From assembly GCA_042408925.1 (NCBI GenBank), contig JBHOQO010000023.1, positions 1 to 9,946 of the forward strand: a DNA stretch of 9,946 nucleotides, written 5' to 3'. This DNA comes from BPIH01 sp042408925 (GTDB taxonomy: Bacteria; Chloroflexota; Limnocylindria; Limnocylindrales; CSP1-4). Below the pieces are notes generated by a model. It had not been told where the DNA came from, made no database searches, and was given only the letters and a program-made list of their open reading frames with translations. Both the position numbers and the translations under genes were made by a program. Within the stretch, counting starts at the first letter, position 1; each line of letters opens with the position of its first letter. Below are positions 1-6,337 of this stretch, one piece after another.

Positions 1-1131
1 GGCTGCTGCGGGACGACGCCCGACCACATCGCGGCGATGCGGCGGGCCCTCGACGAGCTCGTGCCGGCCGACGCCGGGCGGATGCTCGGGGCCTCCGGAT
101 CGCCGGCGGCACCGGTGGCCGGCTCGGGACCGCGGGTCACCCCGGTCGAGCCGGTCGAGGGCGCCGAGGAGGTGCCGCCACCGACCCGGCTCGCGCGGGC
201 CCTCGCCGAGGGCCGCTTCGTCGTCTCCGTCGAGATCGATCCCCCGCGCTCGATCCGGATCGAGCGGACGATCGCCGCGGCGCGGCTCCTCCAGGCGGCC
301 GGGGTCGATGTCGTGAACATCTCCGATTCGGCGATGGCCCGGGTCCGGATGGGGGCGTTCGCCGTCGCCTTCGGCATCCAACACGACGTCGATCTGGAGT
401 GCCTCGTCCACCTGACGACCCGGGACCGGAACCTCATGGCCCTCGAGTCGGAACTCCTCGGCGCCCACGCCCTCGGGGTCCGGAACATCCTCGCCCTCAC
501 CGGCGACCCGCCGCGGATCGGCGACTACCCGACCGGAACGGGCGTCTGGGACGTCGATTCCATCGGCCTCATCGAGATCCTCGCTCGTCTCAACCGGGGC
601 GAGGATCAGGCCGGCTCGCCGATCGGCCAGCGGGCCGGCTTCCTCATCGCCTGCGCCCTCGACCCGACGGCCGCCGACCGGCGGACCGAGTGGGACCGGC
701 TCGAGCGGAAGCTCGCCGCCGGCGCCCACCTCGTCATGACCCAACCGCTCTACGACGAGGCCCAGGTCGAGGCGATGCTGGCCGAGGCCCGGCGGCGCTT
801 CGGACCGCGCGGCTTCCCGGTCCCGGTCCTCCTCGGGATCCTGCCGCTCCAGAGCGGCCGGCACGCCGAGTTCCTCCACAACGAGGTCCCCGGGATCACG
901 ATCCCCGATCGGGTCCGGGCGACCCTCCACGCCGCCGGTGACCGCGCGGCCGACGTCGGGCTCGGGCTGGCCCTCGACCTCCTCGAGCGGGTCGCCGACG
1001 AGATCGCCGGGACGTACATCATGCCGAGCTTCGGCCGCTACGAGCAGGCGGCCGAGCTCGTCCGGCAGATCCGGGAACGCCGCCTCGGGGCGCGACGAGC
1101 GGCCTCGGCGGTCGAGGCGCGCCCGGGATGA
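1..1131 (+). CDS. Bifunctional homocysteine S-methyltransferase / 5,10-methylenetetrahydrofolate reductase, 5' end missing
   Basis: The reading frame is open from base 1, so the gene starts before the window; 376 C-terminal residues are visible. They begin with GCCGTTPDHI, the final zinc-binding Cys-Cys motif of homocysteine S-methyltransferase domains. A linker rich in Pro, Gly and Glu follows (about residues 25-60), then a full MTHFR domain (about 65-355) with the family motifs LTTRDRN, LTGDPP (FAD/folate site) and TQPLYD. The fusion is of the YitJ type: the MTHFR domain reduces 5,10-methylene-THF to 5-methyl-THF, and the other domain methylates homocysteine to methionine; both are cytoplasmic. 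An in-frame ATG at 37 would give a 364-residue MTHFR-only protein, but it lies just after the zinc motif and is internal. The stop overlaps the next start (ATGA), implying co-transcription. The domain assignment is secure; the fusion rests on about 12 residues of the first domain. Confidence 0.9.
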   Translation, partial: GCCGTTPDHIAAMRRALDELVPADAGRMLGASGSPAAPVAGSGPRVTPVEPVEGAEEVPPPTRLARALAEGRFVVSVEIDPPRSIRIERTIAAARLLQAAGVDVVNISDSAMARVRMGAFAVAFGIQHDVDLECLVHLTTRDRNLMALESELLGAHALGVRNILALTGDPPRIGDYPTGTGVWDVDSIGLIEILARLNRGEDQAGSPIGQRAGFLIACALDPTAADRRTEWDRLERKLAAGAHLVMTQPLYDEAQVEAMLAEARRRFGPRGFPVPVLLGILPLQSGRHAEFLHNEVPGITIPDRVRATLHAAGDRAADVGLGLALDLLERVADEIAGTYIMPSFGRYEQAAELVRQIRERRLGARRAASAVEARPG

Positions 1132-2878
1132 TCCGCGGGCGACGCCGACCCGGGCCCGCGCTCCTCGGGGCACTCGGCGCCGTCTTCCTCGTCGTCCTCC
1201 TCGGCTTCGGGCTCCGAGTCGGTCCGATCCTCGCCGCCGATCCGTCGCCCGGGCCGCCGTTCCCGCCGCCGGAGCCGAACCGGGCCGTCTACGACCAGGC
1301 CGAGATCCTCTCCCCGGAGACCGAAGCCTGGGCCGAGGCGACGATCGACGCCATCGAAGAGCGTACGGGCGCCGAGGTCGTCGTCTACACCCAGGTCGTC
1401 CCGCCCTCGACGACGACCGAGGACGCCGAGGCGCCATCGCCCTCATCGATCAGTGGGGGATCGGGCGCGCCGGGATCGACGACGGCCTCGTCGTGCTCCT
1501 CGACCTCTATCCGGACCGCAGCCACGGCCAGGTCCAGCTCTACGCCGGACCCGGCTTCCGAGCCGCGTATCTGACGAACGAGGAGCGCCAGGCGATCTTC
1601 GAGCGAGACATGCTCCCCCGGCTGCGGGCCGGGGACGTCGACGGGGCGGTGCGGATCGCCCTGGAGCGGATCGACGCCGCGGCGACGCCGGAGCATGCGG
1701 CCGCCCTCGGGACGGCGCGGACCCTCAACGCCATCGTCGGCCTCGTCGGCGCCCCGACGATCTTCCTCCTCCTCGTCGGCTGGGGCGTCCTGGCCTGGAA
1801 CCGCTACGGTCGCGATCCGGAGGTCCTCGACAGCCCCTCGATCTACCTCCCGGCCCCACCGGCCGAACTGACGCCGGCCGGCGGGGCGCTCGTCCTCGAG
1901 GGCCGCACGACCCGGCGAGCCTTGACGGCGGCCCTCCTCGATCTGGCGAGTCGGGGCCTCCTCAGCTTCGAGGAGGTTCGCTCGGGGCTGCTCGGCCGGG
2001 ACCGGAAGGTGGCGATCGACCTGCGCCCGCGGGCGGGATCGGACCTCGCCGACGAGCATCGGCGGCGGACCGCCGCCCGGCACCGGCTCTGCCCGGCGGA
2101 GACCTTCGTCCTCGAGCGACTCCGGGCCATCGCCGGCGCCGGCGAGCGGATCGAGCCGCCCGAGCTCCTCGCGTTCGGCAAGGAGGTCGACGGCTTCGAG
2201 AAGCGGCTCGAGGCCGAGGCGGTCGCCCGCGGCTGGTTCCGCGAGCCGCCGAAGCAGGCGGTCCTGCGTTGGGTCGTTCGGGCGACGGGGGCCCTCGTCG
2301 CCGGTATTGGCGCCATCTGGCTGGGAGCCCAGCTGCCGTCGGATGGCCTCGTCCTCGTCGGCGCGGCGGCGATCGGCGCCGCGGTCGTCCTCTTCGTCCT
2401 CGCCCGGGCGATGCCGGCCCGAACCCTCGCCGGGGCGATGCTCCGGGCGATGCTCTTCGCCTACCGGCGGACCCTGGCGAAGACGATGGAGCAGGCGCGC
2501 TCGATGGACGACGTCGTCGCCCGGGCCGGGCTCGAGTGGCTCGAAACGCCGGACGCGGCGGTCGTTTGGGGCGTGGCCCTGGGGCTCGATCGGGAGGTGG
2601 AGGCGGTCCTCGCTCGGAGCGTCGAAGATCTCCGCGAGGGACGAACGACGGCGGCGTACGTGCCGACCTGGTACGCCGGCGGGTCGGGCGGCAACGCCGG
2701 CGGTGGGCGCGGCGGGCTGCCGAGCGGTCTCGCCAGCTCGTCGCCGATCCCGAACGTCGGCGGGATGCTCGCCGTCCTCGGGACGATCGGGAACTCGCCG
2801 TCCTCGAGCGGCGGGGGCGGGGGCTTCGGGGGCGGCGGCTCGGGCGGGGGTGGCGGGGGCGCCGGCGGCGGCTTCTAG
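1128..2878 (+). CDS. TPM / DUF2207-like membrane protein with glycine-rich tail, broken by a frameshift
   Basis: Joining two frames at about 1433 gives a 583-residue protein. Residues 12-35 form a signal or anchor helix. About 48-190 is a TPM domain (from RAVYDQAEILSPETEAWAE through DDGLVVLLDLYPDR). A membrane helix lies at 199-223, followed by the DUF2207-like part: YLPAPPAELTPA, LLDLASRGLLSFEE, two more helices (383-401, 405-427) and VVWGVALGL...PTWY. The tail is almost pure glycine (562-582) ending in Phe, usual for this group. TPM domains face the outside; the molecular role is not established. The frame changes by -1 within GAGGCGCCATCG (1428-1439), as if one G (or four bases) had been lost. 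Both sides match the family and no other stop interrupts, so this is a recent mutation or a sequence error. No slippery heptamer is seen. The ATG at 1128 overlaps the upstream stop, suggesting translational coupling. Confidence 0.82.
2811..2866 (+). other. G-run cluster (possible G-quadruplex) encoding the glycine tail
   Basis: The coding strand has at least six runs of three or more G (2813-2817, 2819-2823, 2828-2832, 2842-2844, 2846-2850, 2855-2859) separated by 1-9 bases. This fits the usual G-quadruplex pattern in both DNA and mRNA. It may simply result from glycine codons in a GC-rich genome. Confidence 0.45.
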
Positions 2879-2931
2879 GGTCCGGCCGGGCCGCGCGTGT
2901 CCGGCCGCGGTCGTAGCCCGGAGCCTCGCGC

Positions 2932-2937
2932 TAGACT
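2932..2937 (+). promoter_or_regulatory. -10-like hexamer TAGACT, leaderless start
   Basis: TAGACT ends 7 nt before the ATG at 2945, which has no Shine-Dalgarno sequence. Transcription would then begin at or next to the start codon. No convincing -35 element is visible. Confidence 0.45.
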
Positions 2938-2944
2938 CCAACCG

Positions 2945-3277
2945 ATGGGTGCCGTCGACACCATGGAGGTCTTCTTCGAGCGGCTGAACGCCGGGGATCG
3001 GGAGGGCGCCGTCGCCCTCATGGACGAGCGCACCGAGATGCGGATCCACGTCGGCGACAACGTCCAGACCCTCGTCGGCCGCGATCGCGTCGGCGGTTGG
3101 TTTCTCCGCGCCGACGCCGGGCTGAAGATGATCCCGGGCGAGGTTCGCGATCTCGGCAACACGTACCAGGCCGACATCCTCGTCATCCGGCCGGGCGCCC
3201 CGAGCCAGCACATCGACGCCTCGTTCCGGGTCGAGGCGGGTCGGATCGTCGCGATCAACTTCTCGCCCCGAACCTAG
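2945..3277 (+). CDS. NTF2/SnoaL-like small protein
   Basis: This is a 110-residue protein. The pattern MEVFFERLNAGDREGAVALM, then a charged stretch (DERTEMRIHVGD), a mid-domain helix and strands ending in DASFRVEAGRIVAINF is typical of the NTF2-like / SnoaL-like alpha+beta cone fold. These proteins bind small molecules or act as isomerases or cyclases; no substrate can be inferred. There is no signal peptide or membrane segment, so it is probably cytoplasmic. I chose the ATG at 2945 because homology-like sequence starts there and a -10-like hexamer lies 7 nt upstream. An in-frame GTG at 2897 would add 16 arginine- and proline-rich residues unlike the family. It lies 66 bp after the preceding gene and has its own candidate promoter. 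The fold is fairly sure; the function is unknown. Confidence 0.8.
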   Translation: MGAVDTMEVFFERLNAGDREGAVALMDERTEMRIHVGDNVQTLVGRDRVGGWFLRADAGLKMIPGEVRDLGNTYQADILVIRPGAPSQHIDASFRVEAGRIVAINFSPRT

Positions 3278-3306
3278 CGGCCCTCGACCGCGCCGCCCAG
3301 GGCCGC
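3277..3306. terminator. Hairpin between convergent genes
   Basis: Perfect 8 bp arms (GCGGCCCT and AGGGCCGC) flank a 14 nt loop, directly after the NTF2-like stop and 20 bp from the end of the convergent LysM gene. There is no T tract, so it is a candidate bidirectional terminator only. Confidence 0.5.
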
Positions 3307-3325
3307 CCTCCGCCCCCGCTCGGCC

Positions 3326-4381
3326 CTACGGCGACGGACTCGGCGCCTCGCTCGACGACCCCGGGGACGACTCGCCCCCGGGGATGACGTCCGGCGGCGG
3401 GGTCGGGATGATGATCTGGTCGCCGACGTCGATCCGGTCCGGGTTCGGGATCCTGTCCTTGTTCGCCTCGATGAGCGCGTCGAGGCCGACCCCGAACTGC
3501 TTCGCGATCTTCGAGAGCGTGTCGCCCGATTTCACCGTGTAGACGAGCGGGGTCGGCGCCGGCGACGGCGACGGGGAGGCCGCGGTCGACGGCGAGGCGA
3601 AGGTCGGGCTCGGGCTCGGGCTGGCCGGGGCCTGCCCCCCCAGGTTGAGGAGCATCGGGGGCAGGAAGAAGAGCGCGAGGGCGGCGACGACGACCGCGGC
3701 GGCGGCGAGGAGGAGGGGCGGCACCGACGGCAGGCCCATCCGCGTTCGCAGGCGCGGATACGCCTCGTAGCGGGGCGGGCGCTCCCAGGGCGGGATGTCG
3801 GGTCGGCGCCCCTCGCCGGCGCGCCGCACCGGATCGATGACCGGGCGAACGGCGTCGCGTTCGTCCTCACCGCCCGGATGCTCGACCGAGATCGGCGTGC
3901 GGTCGGCATCCGCCGGCCCGGCCGGCCCCGTCGGGGCACCCCGAGACGCGAGGAACGGCGGGACCGGAGCCGGGGGTCCCTCGAGCTCGGCCTCCCCAGA
4001 CCACGGCGGCGGGGTGGCCCACTCGCGCCGGGCAGCCGGCCCGGAGGCCGACGCCGCGTCTTCGGCCGGCGGTCCGTCGTCCCGGCCGGCCGGGCTCGTG
4101 CCCGTCGATCCGGCTCCGCCGACGGCGGCCGCGGCTTCCCCACCGGCCGGCTCGCGAACGACGGCGGCCTCCCGCCGGGCCCAGTCGAGGAACGTCGGAC
4201 AGGTGGCGAAGGCGGCCGTCAGGCAATAGCGCTCCTGATGGGCGATCGCCCGCGGCGCGGGCCGAATCTCGGCGAAGCACCGATGCCGGTGATCCGGGCG
4301 GAGCGAGCGGCCGTCGCGGTCGTCCTCGAAGGCGAGGAACGGGCAGGCGATCGGCGCGTCGAGGGGCCCGCGGTCGGTCAC
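3326..4381 (-). CDS. Membrane-anchored LysM protein with N-terminal four-cysteine module
   Basis: From the GTG at 4381 the protein has 351 residues. Residues 12-70 form a compact module with four cysteines (13, 35, 53, 61) in CPFLAFEDD..RCF..HQERYCL..CPTF. A disordered Ala/Pro/Gly/Glu-rich stretch follows (about 75-215). A membrane helix lies at about 220-248 behind a basic flank, then a Ser/Pro linker (251-278), a LysM domain (279-326; YTVKSGDTLSKIAKQFGV...DVGDQIIIP) and a Ser/Pro tail. The positive-inside rule puts the cysteine module in the cytoplasm and the LysM domain outside, where it would bind peptidoglycan or another GlcNAc polymer. An ATG at 4483 in the same frame would add 34 residues of low-complexity sequence. 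I prefer the GTG because TATGAT lies 6 nt upstream and the conserved module starts just after it. The role is unknown; it may link the cell wall to a cytoplasmic partner. Confidence 0.82.
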   Translation of the reverse strand: MTDRGPLDAPIACPFLAFEDDRDGRSLRPDHRHRCFAEIRPAPRAIAHQERYCLTAAFATCPTFLDWARREAAVVREPAGGEAAAAVGGAGSTGTSPAGRDDGPPAEDAASASGPAARREWATPPPWSGEAELEGPPAPVPPFLASRGAPTGPAGPADADRTPISVEHPGGEDERDAVRPVIDPVRRAGEGRRPDIPPWERPPRYEAYPRLRTRMGLPSVPPLLLAAAAVVVAALALFFLPPMLLNLGGQAPASPSPSPTFASPSTAASPSPSPAPTPLVYTVKSGDTLSKIAKQFGVGLDALIEANKDRIPNPDRIDVGDQIIIPTPPPDVIPGGESSPGSSSEAPSPSP

Positions 4382-4387
4382 CTGCCG

Positions 4388-4393
4388 ATCATA
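4388..4393 (-). promoter_or_regulatory. -10 hexamer TATGAT, leaderless GTG start
   Basis: On the - strand TATGAT is followed by CGGCAG and then the GTG at 4381, with no Shine-Dalgarno sequence. The arrangement is almost identical to that of the SIS gene (TATGATCGGGCG then ATG), supporting a leaderless transcript and this start choice. No clear -35 element is present. Confidence 0.55.
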
Positions 4394-4468
4394 CCCGGGC
4401 GCCTCGCCGCCGGCGGCCCCGTCCCGGCGAGCCCACCGGTGTCTAGCCGCACCGGATTCCGAGCCCTC

Positions 4469-4480
4469 GTACGTCCGTAC
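4469..4480. repeat. Small palindrome in the divergent LysM/GGDEF intergenic region
   Basis: GTACGTCCGTAC has 5 bp arms around 2 bp. It lies between the two divergent genes and could be an operator, but it is short enough to be chance. Confidence 0.25.
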
Positions 4481-4541
4481 CATCGCGACCGGGGATCGAT
4501 CGCGCTACGCTCGGGCGGCACGCACTCGAGGTCGCCAGTTC

Positions 4542-5372
4542 GTGAACACCGAGACCGCCCTCCTCGTCATCGCCGTCGCCCTCGTCGCGAACCTCGTCCT
4601 CGTCCTCGTCGCGCTCATCGTGCCGAGGCTCCGTCGAGGGCGGGTTGCTCCTCCGAGCCCCGCGGCGGCCGCCCCGTTCGCGCGACAACCCCCGATCCCC
4701 GCGGCGGCCGCCCCGGTGCCGTCGCCGACGCAGCCTGCGCGGGCCGAGCCTCGCCCGACCGAGCCGGCCCGGCCGCCCCTCTCGGTGAACGCCATCGTCG
4801 ACGGCGCGGAGCGCGAGAGCGGCGGGGCCGTCGGCGGGATGCCGCTCGTCGACCCCCAGACCGGGCTCGACACGATCCGCGCTTGGACCGTCGTCTTCGA
4901 GCACGAGAGCGCCCGGCTCCGCCGCTACGGCCGGACGGCGACCGTCGTCGTCGCCGAGCTCGACGGCCTCGACGCCCTGGCGGCCCGTCTTGGGCGGGAC
5001 GTCGCCGACGGCCTCATCCCGCCCGTCGCCGATGCCCTCCGCCGCAACGCCCGTGGCCCCGACCGGGTCTGCCGAGCCCGCCACAACCGCTTCCTCGTCC
5101 TCATGCCCGAGACCGACGAGGTCGCCGCCATCAACTACGTCGAGCGGGTCCGGACCGCCTGCGATCTATGGCTGGAATCGGGCGCCCTGGCCGTCCGCCT
5201 CGTCATGGGCTGGGCGAGCCCGCCGCCCGGCGGGACCCTCGAGGACGCGCTCCGTCTCGCCGGCGAGCGGATGATGGACGAGCGCCGGCGTCGCTCCGGG
5301 TCGGCCGCGGACACGGTGCCGCCGGGCGGGTCGACGGGCGCCGCTCCGACCGCCGAGACCGCGCCCGACTGA
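4542..5372 (+). CDS. Membrane-anchored degenerate GGDEF-domain protein
   Basis: The protein has 276 residues and starts at GTG, with GAGG 10 nt upstream and a -10-like TACGCT at 4506-4511. Residues 6-29 form one membrane helix followed by a basic stretch (PRLRRGR), so the rest should be cytoplasmic. Residues 35-80 are an Ala/Pro-rich linker. Residues 102-250 align with a GGDEF fold: VDPQTGLDTIRAW matches the usual DxLTGLxNRR opening, VVVAELDGLDAL the metal-binding DxDxF strand, and RVCRARHNRFLVLMP the signature strand. The signature GGDEF is replaced by RHNRF, and the first metal Asp is Glu139, so cyclic-di-GMP synthesis is not expected. It may bind nucleotide or a partner, or be a structural remnant. 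No sensor, EAL or HD-GYP domain is present. Its divergent neighbour is the LysM membrane protein. The fold is likely; inactivity is inferred from the missing residues. Confidence 0.8.
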   Translation: MNTETALLVIAVALVANLVLVLVALIVPRLRRGRVAPPSPAAAAPFARQPPIPAAAAPVPSPTQPARAEPRPTEPARPPLSVNAIVDGAERESGGAVGGMPLVDPQTGLDTIRAWTVVFEHESARLRRYGRTATVVVAELDGLDALAARLGRDVADGLIPPVADALRRNARGPDRVCRARHNRFLVLMPETDEVAAINYVERVRTACDLWLESGALAVRLVMGWASPPPGGTLEDALRLAGERMMDERRRRSGSAADTVPPGGSTGAAPTAETAPD

Positions 5373-5396
5373 TCCGCCCCGCCCGAGGTCTCGCTG

Positions 5397-5418
5397 GGCG
5401 CACCCCTTCGGCTGCGCC
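5397..5418 (+). terminator. Hairpin after the degenerate-GGDEF gene
   Basis: Arms GGCGCA and TGCGCC enclose a 10 nt loop, 25 bp after the stop. A second perfect palindrome, GCCCTCCGGAGGGC, follows at 5431-5444. Neither has a T tract, so termination is a guess from position. Confidence 0.4.
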
Positions 5419-5430
5419 GTCCTCCGGCCG

Positions 5431-5444
5431 GCCCTCCGGAGGGC
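5431..5444. repeat. Perfect 14 bp palindrome
   Basis: GCCCTCCGGAGGGC is fully self-complementary and directly abuts the first copy of the 16 bp motif. It may belong to a terminator for the upstream gene or to the repeat structure that follows. Confidence 0.45.
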
Positions 5445-5460
5445 GTGCGCTCCGAACACC
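5445..5460 (-). repeat. 16 bp motif GGTGTTCNNNSCGCAC, copy 1 (inverted)
   Basis: On the - strand this reads GGTGTTCGGAGCGCAC. Together with TTTGG before it (to 5467), it is the reverse complement of copy 3 over about 20 of 23 positions, so the two could pair as the outer stem of a 141 nt structure. Confidence 0.6.
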
Positions 5461-5506
5461 AAACCGGCCGCAGGCGCAGCGTCGGCAGGCCTCGTCCCCG
5501 CCCGTC

Positions 5507-5522
5507 GGTGTTCGGTCCGCAC
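5507..5522 (+). repeat. 16 bp motif GGTGTTCNNNSCGCAC, copy 2
   Basis: The copy reads GGTGTTCGGTCCGCAC and starts 62 bp after copy 1. It is followed by CCGAAC at 5531-5536, which can pair with the GTTCGG inside the copy. Confidence 0.55.
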
Positions 5523-5569
5523 CAAAGTGGCCGAACGGGCCGATCCCCCGACGCCTCTGCCCCGGGTTT

Positions 5570-5585
5570 GGTGTTCTCTGCGCAC
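5570..5585 (+). repeat. 16 bp motif GGTGTTCNNNSCGCAC, copy 3
   Basis: The copy reads GGTGTTCTCTGCGCAC and starts 63 bp after copy 2. With the preceding TTT it matches copy 1 in inverted orientation, leaving a 3 by 3 internal mismatch. Confidence 0.6.
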
Positions 5586-5667
5586 GGGGATGGGCACGGC
5601 CCGCCCTCCGAGCGGTCTGTCGCGAACCGCACCGGCGTTGGGATGTGTCGGGGCTCACCGGGCGCGG

Positions 5668-5696
5668 TTGACAGGCCGGGGTCGGAATTCGACACT
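5668..5696 (+). promoter_or_regulatory. Candidate sodN promoter
   Basis: A perfect TTGACA (5668-5673), a 17 nt spacer and GACACT (5691-5696; 3 of 6 match to TATAAT) predict a transcript start near 5703 and a leader of about 65 nt. The -35 box is strong and the -10 box weak, which would fit an activated or tightly controlled promoter. Confidence 0.5.
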
Positions 5697-5705
5697 TTCG
5701 GTGTC
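5691..5705. promoter_or_regulatory. Inverted repeat over the sodN -10/start site
   Basis: GACAC-TTTCG-GTGTC has perfect 5 bp arms and overlaps the predicted -10 box and start site. That position suits a repressor operator, for example of a metal-sensing regulator; no regulator can be named. Confidence 0.35.
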
Positions 5706-5769
5706 CAATCCCACCGTCGCCGGCCGCGCGCGACAGCGGCGCGCCCCGGTCCCGTCGAGAGGAGATGCC

Positions 5770-6219
5770 ATGCCCAGCCTGCCTCGTCTGACGCGCCTCG
5801 GTCGAGCCCTCGCGCCCCGGACGGTCGTCCGGGCCCACTGCGACCTCCCGTGCGGGATCTACGACCCCGAGCAGGCCCGGATCGAAGCCGAGTCCTGCCT
5901 CCGGATCATCGAGCGCTACAACGCGAACGAGGATCCGGCGTACCGGGCCCGGGCGATCGCGATCAAGGAAGAGCGCGCCGAGCTCGTGAAGCACCACCTC
6001 GACGTCCTCTGGCACGACTACTTCAAGCCTGAGCACCTCGGCACGGTGCCGAACCTCCACGAGCTCTTCTGGAACGCCGCCAAGGCGGCCTCGAAGGTCA
6101 AGGCCTCGACGGATCCGGCCGACGCGAAGGCTCTCCTCGAGCTCATCGACCAGATCGACGCCGCCTGGAAGGCGACCGGCGGCCCCGAGAAGACCCGCGT
6201 CGCCGGCCGCCCGAGCTGA
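5770..6219 (+). CDS. sodN: Nickel superoxide dismutase (pro-enzyme)
   Basis: This 149-residue protein has GAGAGGAG 5-13 nt before its ATG. Residues 1-22 are a basic propeptide ending in TVVRA. Cleavage there exposes His23 as residue 1 of HCDLPCGIYDP, the nickel hook: the N-terminal amine, His1, Cys2 and Cys6 bind nickel, and Tyr9 is also present. The mature chain is about 127 residues, close to the usual 115-130, and continues with the family's four-helix bundle (ARIEAESCLRIIERYN, HHLDVLWHDYFKPEH, LHELFWNAAKAASKVK). It converts superoxide to oxygen and hydrogen peroxide in the cytoplasm as a hexamer. The next gene is the matching maturation protease. An earlier in-frame extension to 5527 is low-complexity and not supported. 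The identity is secure. Confidence 0.97.
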   Translation: MPSLPRLTRLGRALAPRTVVRAHCDLPCGIYDPEQARIEAESCLRIIERYNANEDPAYRARAIAIKEERAELVKHHLDVLWHDYFKPEHLGTVPNLHELFWNAAKAASKVKASTDPADAKALLELIDQIDAAWKATGGPEKTRVAGRPS

Positions 6220-6321
6220 TCCCGTCGAGCCCACGTCTCGAACGGCGCGGGAGCCCACGCCGACCGCCCCGAGGCCGCCGATCGCGAGCCGCCGCCGGCC
6301 CACCCGCCCCCGACCGGGGAT

Positions 6322-6337
6322 CCGGGCAGGAACCCGG
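6322..6337 (+). promoter_or_regulatory. Hairpin carrying the sodX ribosome binding site in its loop
   Basis: CCGGG (6322-6326) and CCCGG (6333-6337) enclose CAGGAA. The AGGA (6328-6331) lies 5 nt before the GTG at 6337, so folding could limit sodX translation. Confidence 0.35.

Larger units (their letters stand above)
5373..5769. other. 397 bp non-coding region upstream of sodN
   Basis: No convincing gene is seen on either strand; open frames here are arginine-, proline- and glycine-rich shadows. In order it contains two hairpins (5397-5418, 5431-5444), three copies of a 16 bp motif forming a 141 bp nested inverted repeat (5445-5585), a featureless GC-rich stretch (about 5590-5665), a promoter-like sequence (5668-5696), an inverted repeat over its -10 region, and a GC-rich leader ending in a good ribosome binding site. 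Confidence 0.7.

Noticed and set aside
938..1432. Upstream part of the frame that continues into the TPM gene
   Set aside because: This part is an out-of-frame shadow of the MTHFR gene and of the true TPM N-terminus; only the sequence from about 1433 is coding.
1428..1440. Programmed -1 frameshift
   Set aside because: No X-XXY-YYZ slippery heptamer; a deletion or sequence error is simpler.
1385..3211. 608-codon open frame on the - strand
   Set aside because: Antisense to the TPM gene; arginine-, proline- and glutamate-rich with no motif. Long antisense frames are expected at this GC content.
4382..4483. Longer N-terminus of the LysM protein from the ATG at 4483
   Set aside because: Adds 34 low-complexity residues before the conserved cysteine module; the GTG at 4381 has a -10 hexamer in the leaderless position. 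Not fully excluded.
4560..4625. Repeated CTCGTC/GTCCTC strings
   Set aside because: Leu/Val codons of a membrane helix in GC-rich code, not a DNA repeat family.
5445..5585. CRISPR array
   Set aside because: Only three degenerate copies of 16 bp, one inverted, with no cas genes nearby.
3878..5671. 597-codon open frame on the + strand
   Set aside because: Covers the antisense of the LysM gene and runs out of frame through the GGDEF gene; low-complexity arginine/proline content.
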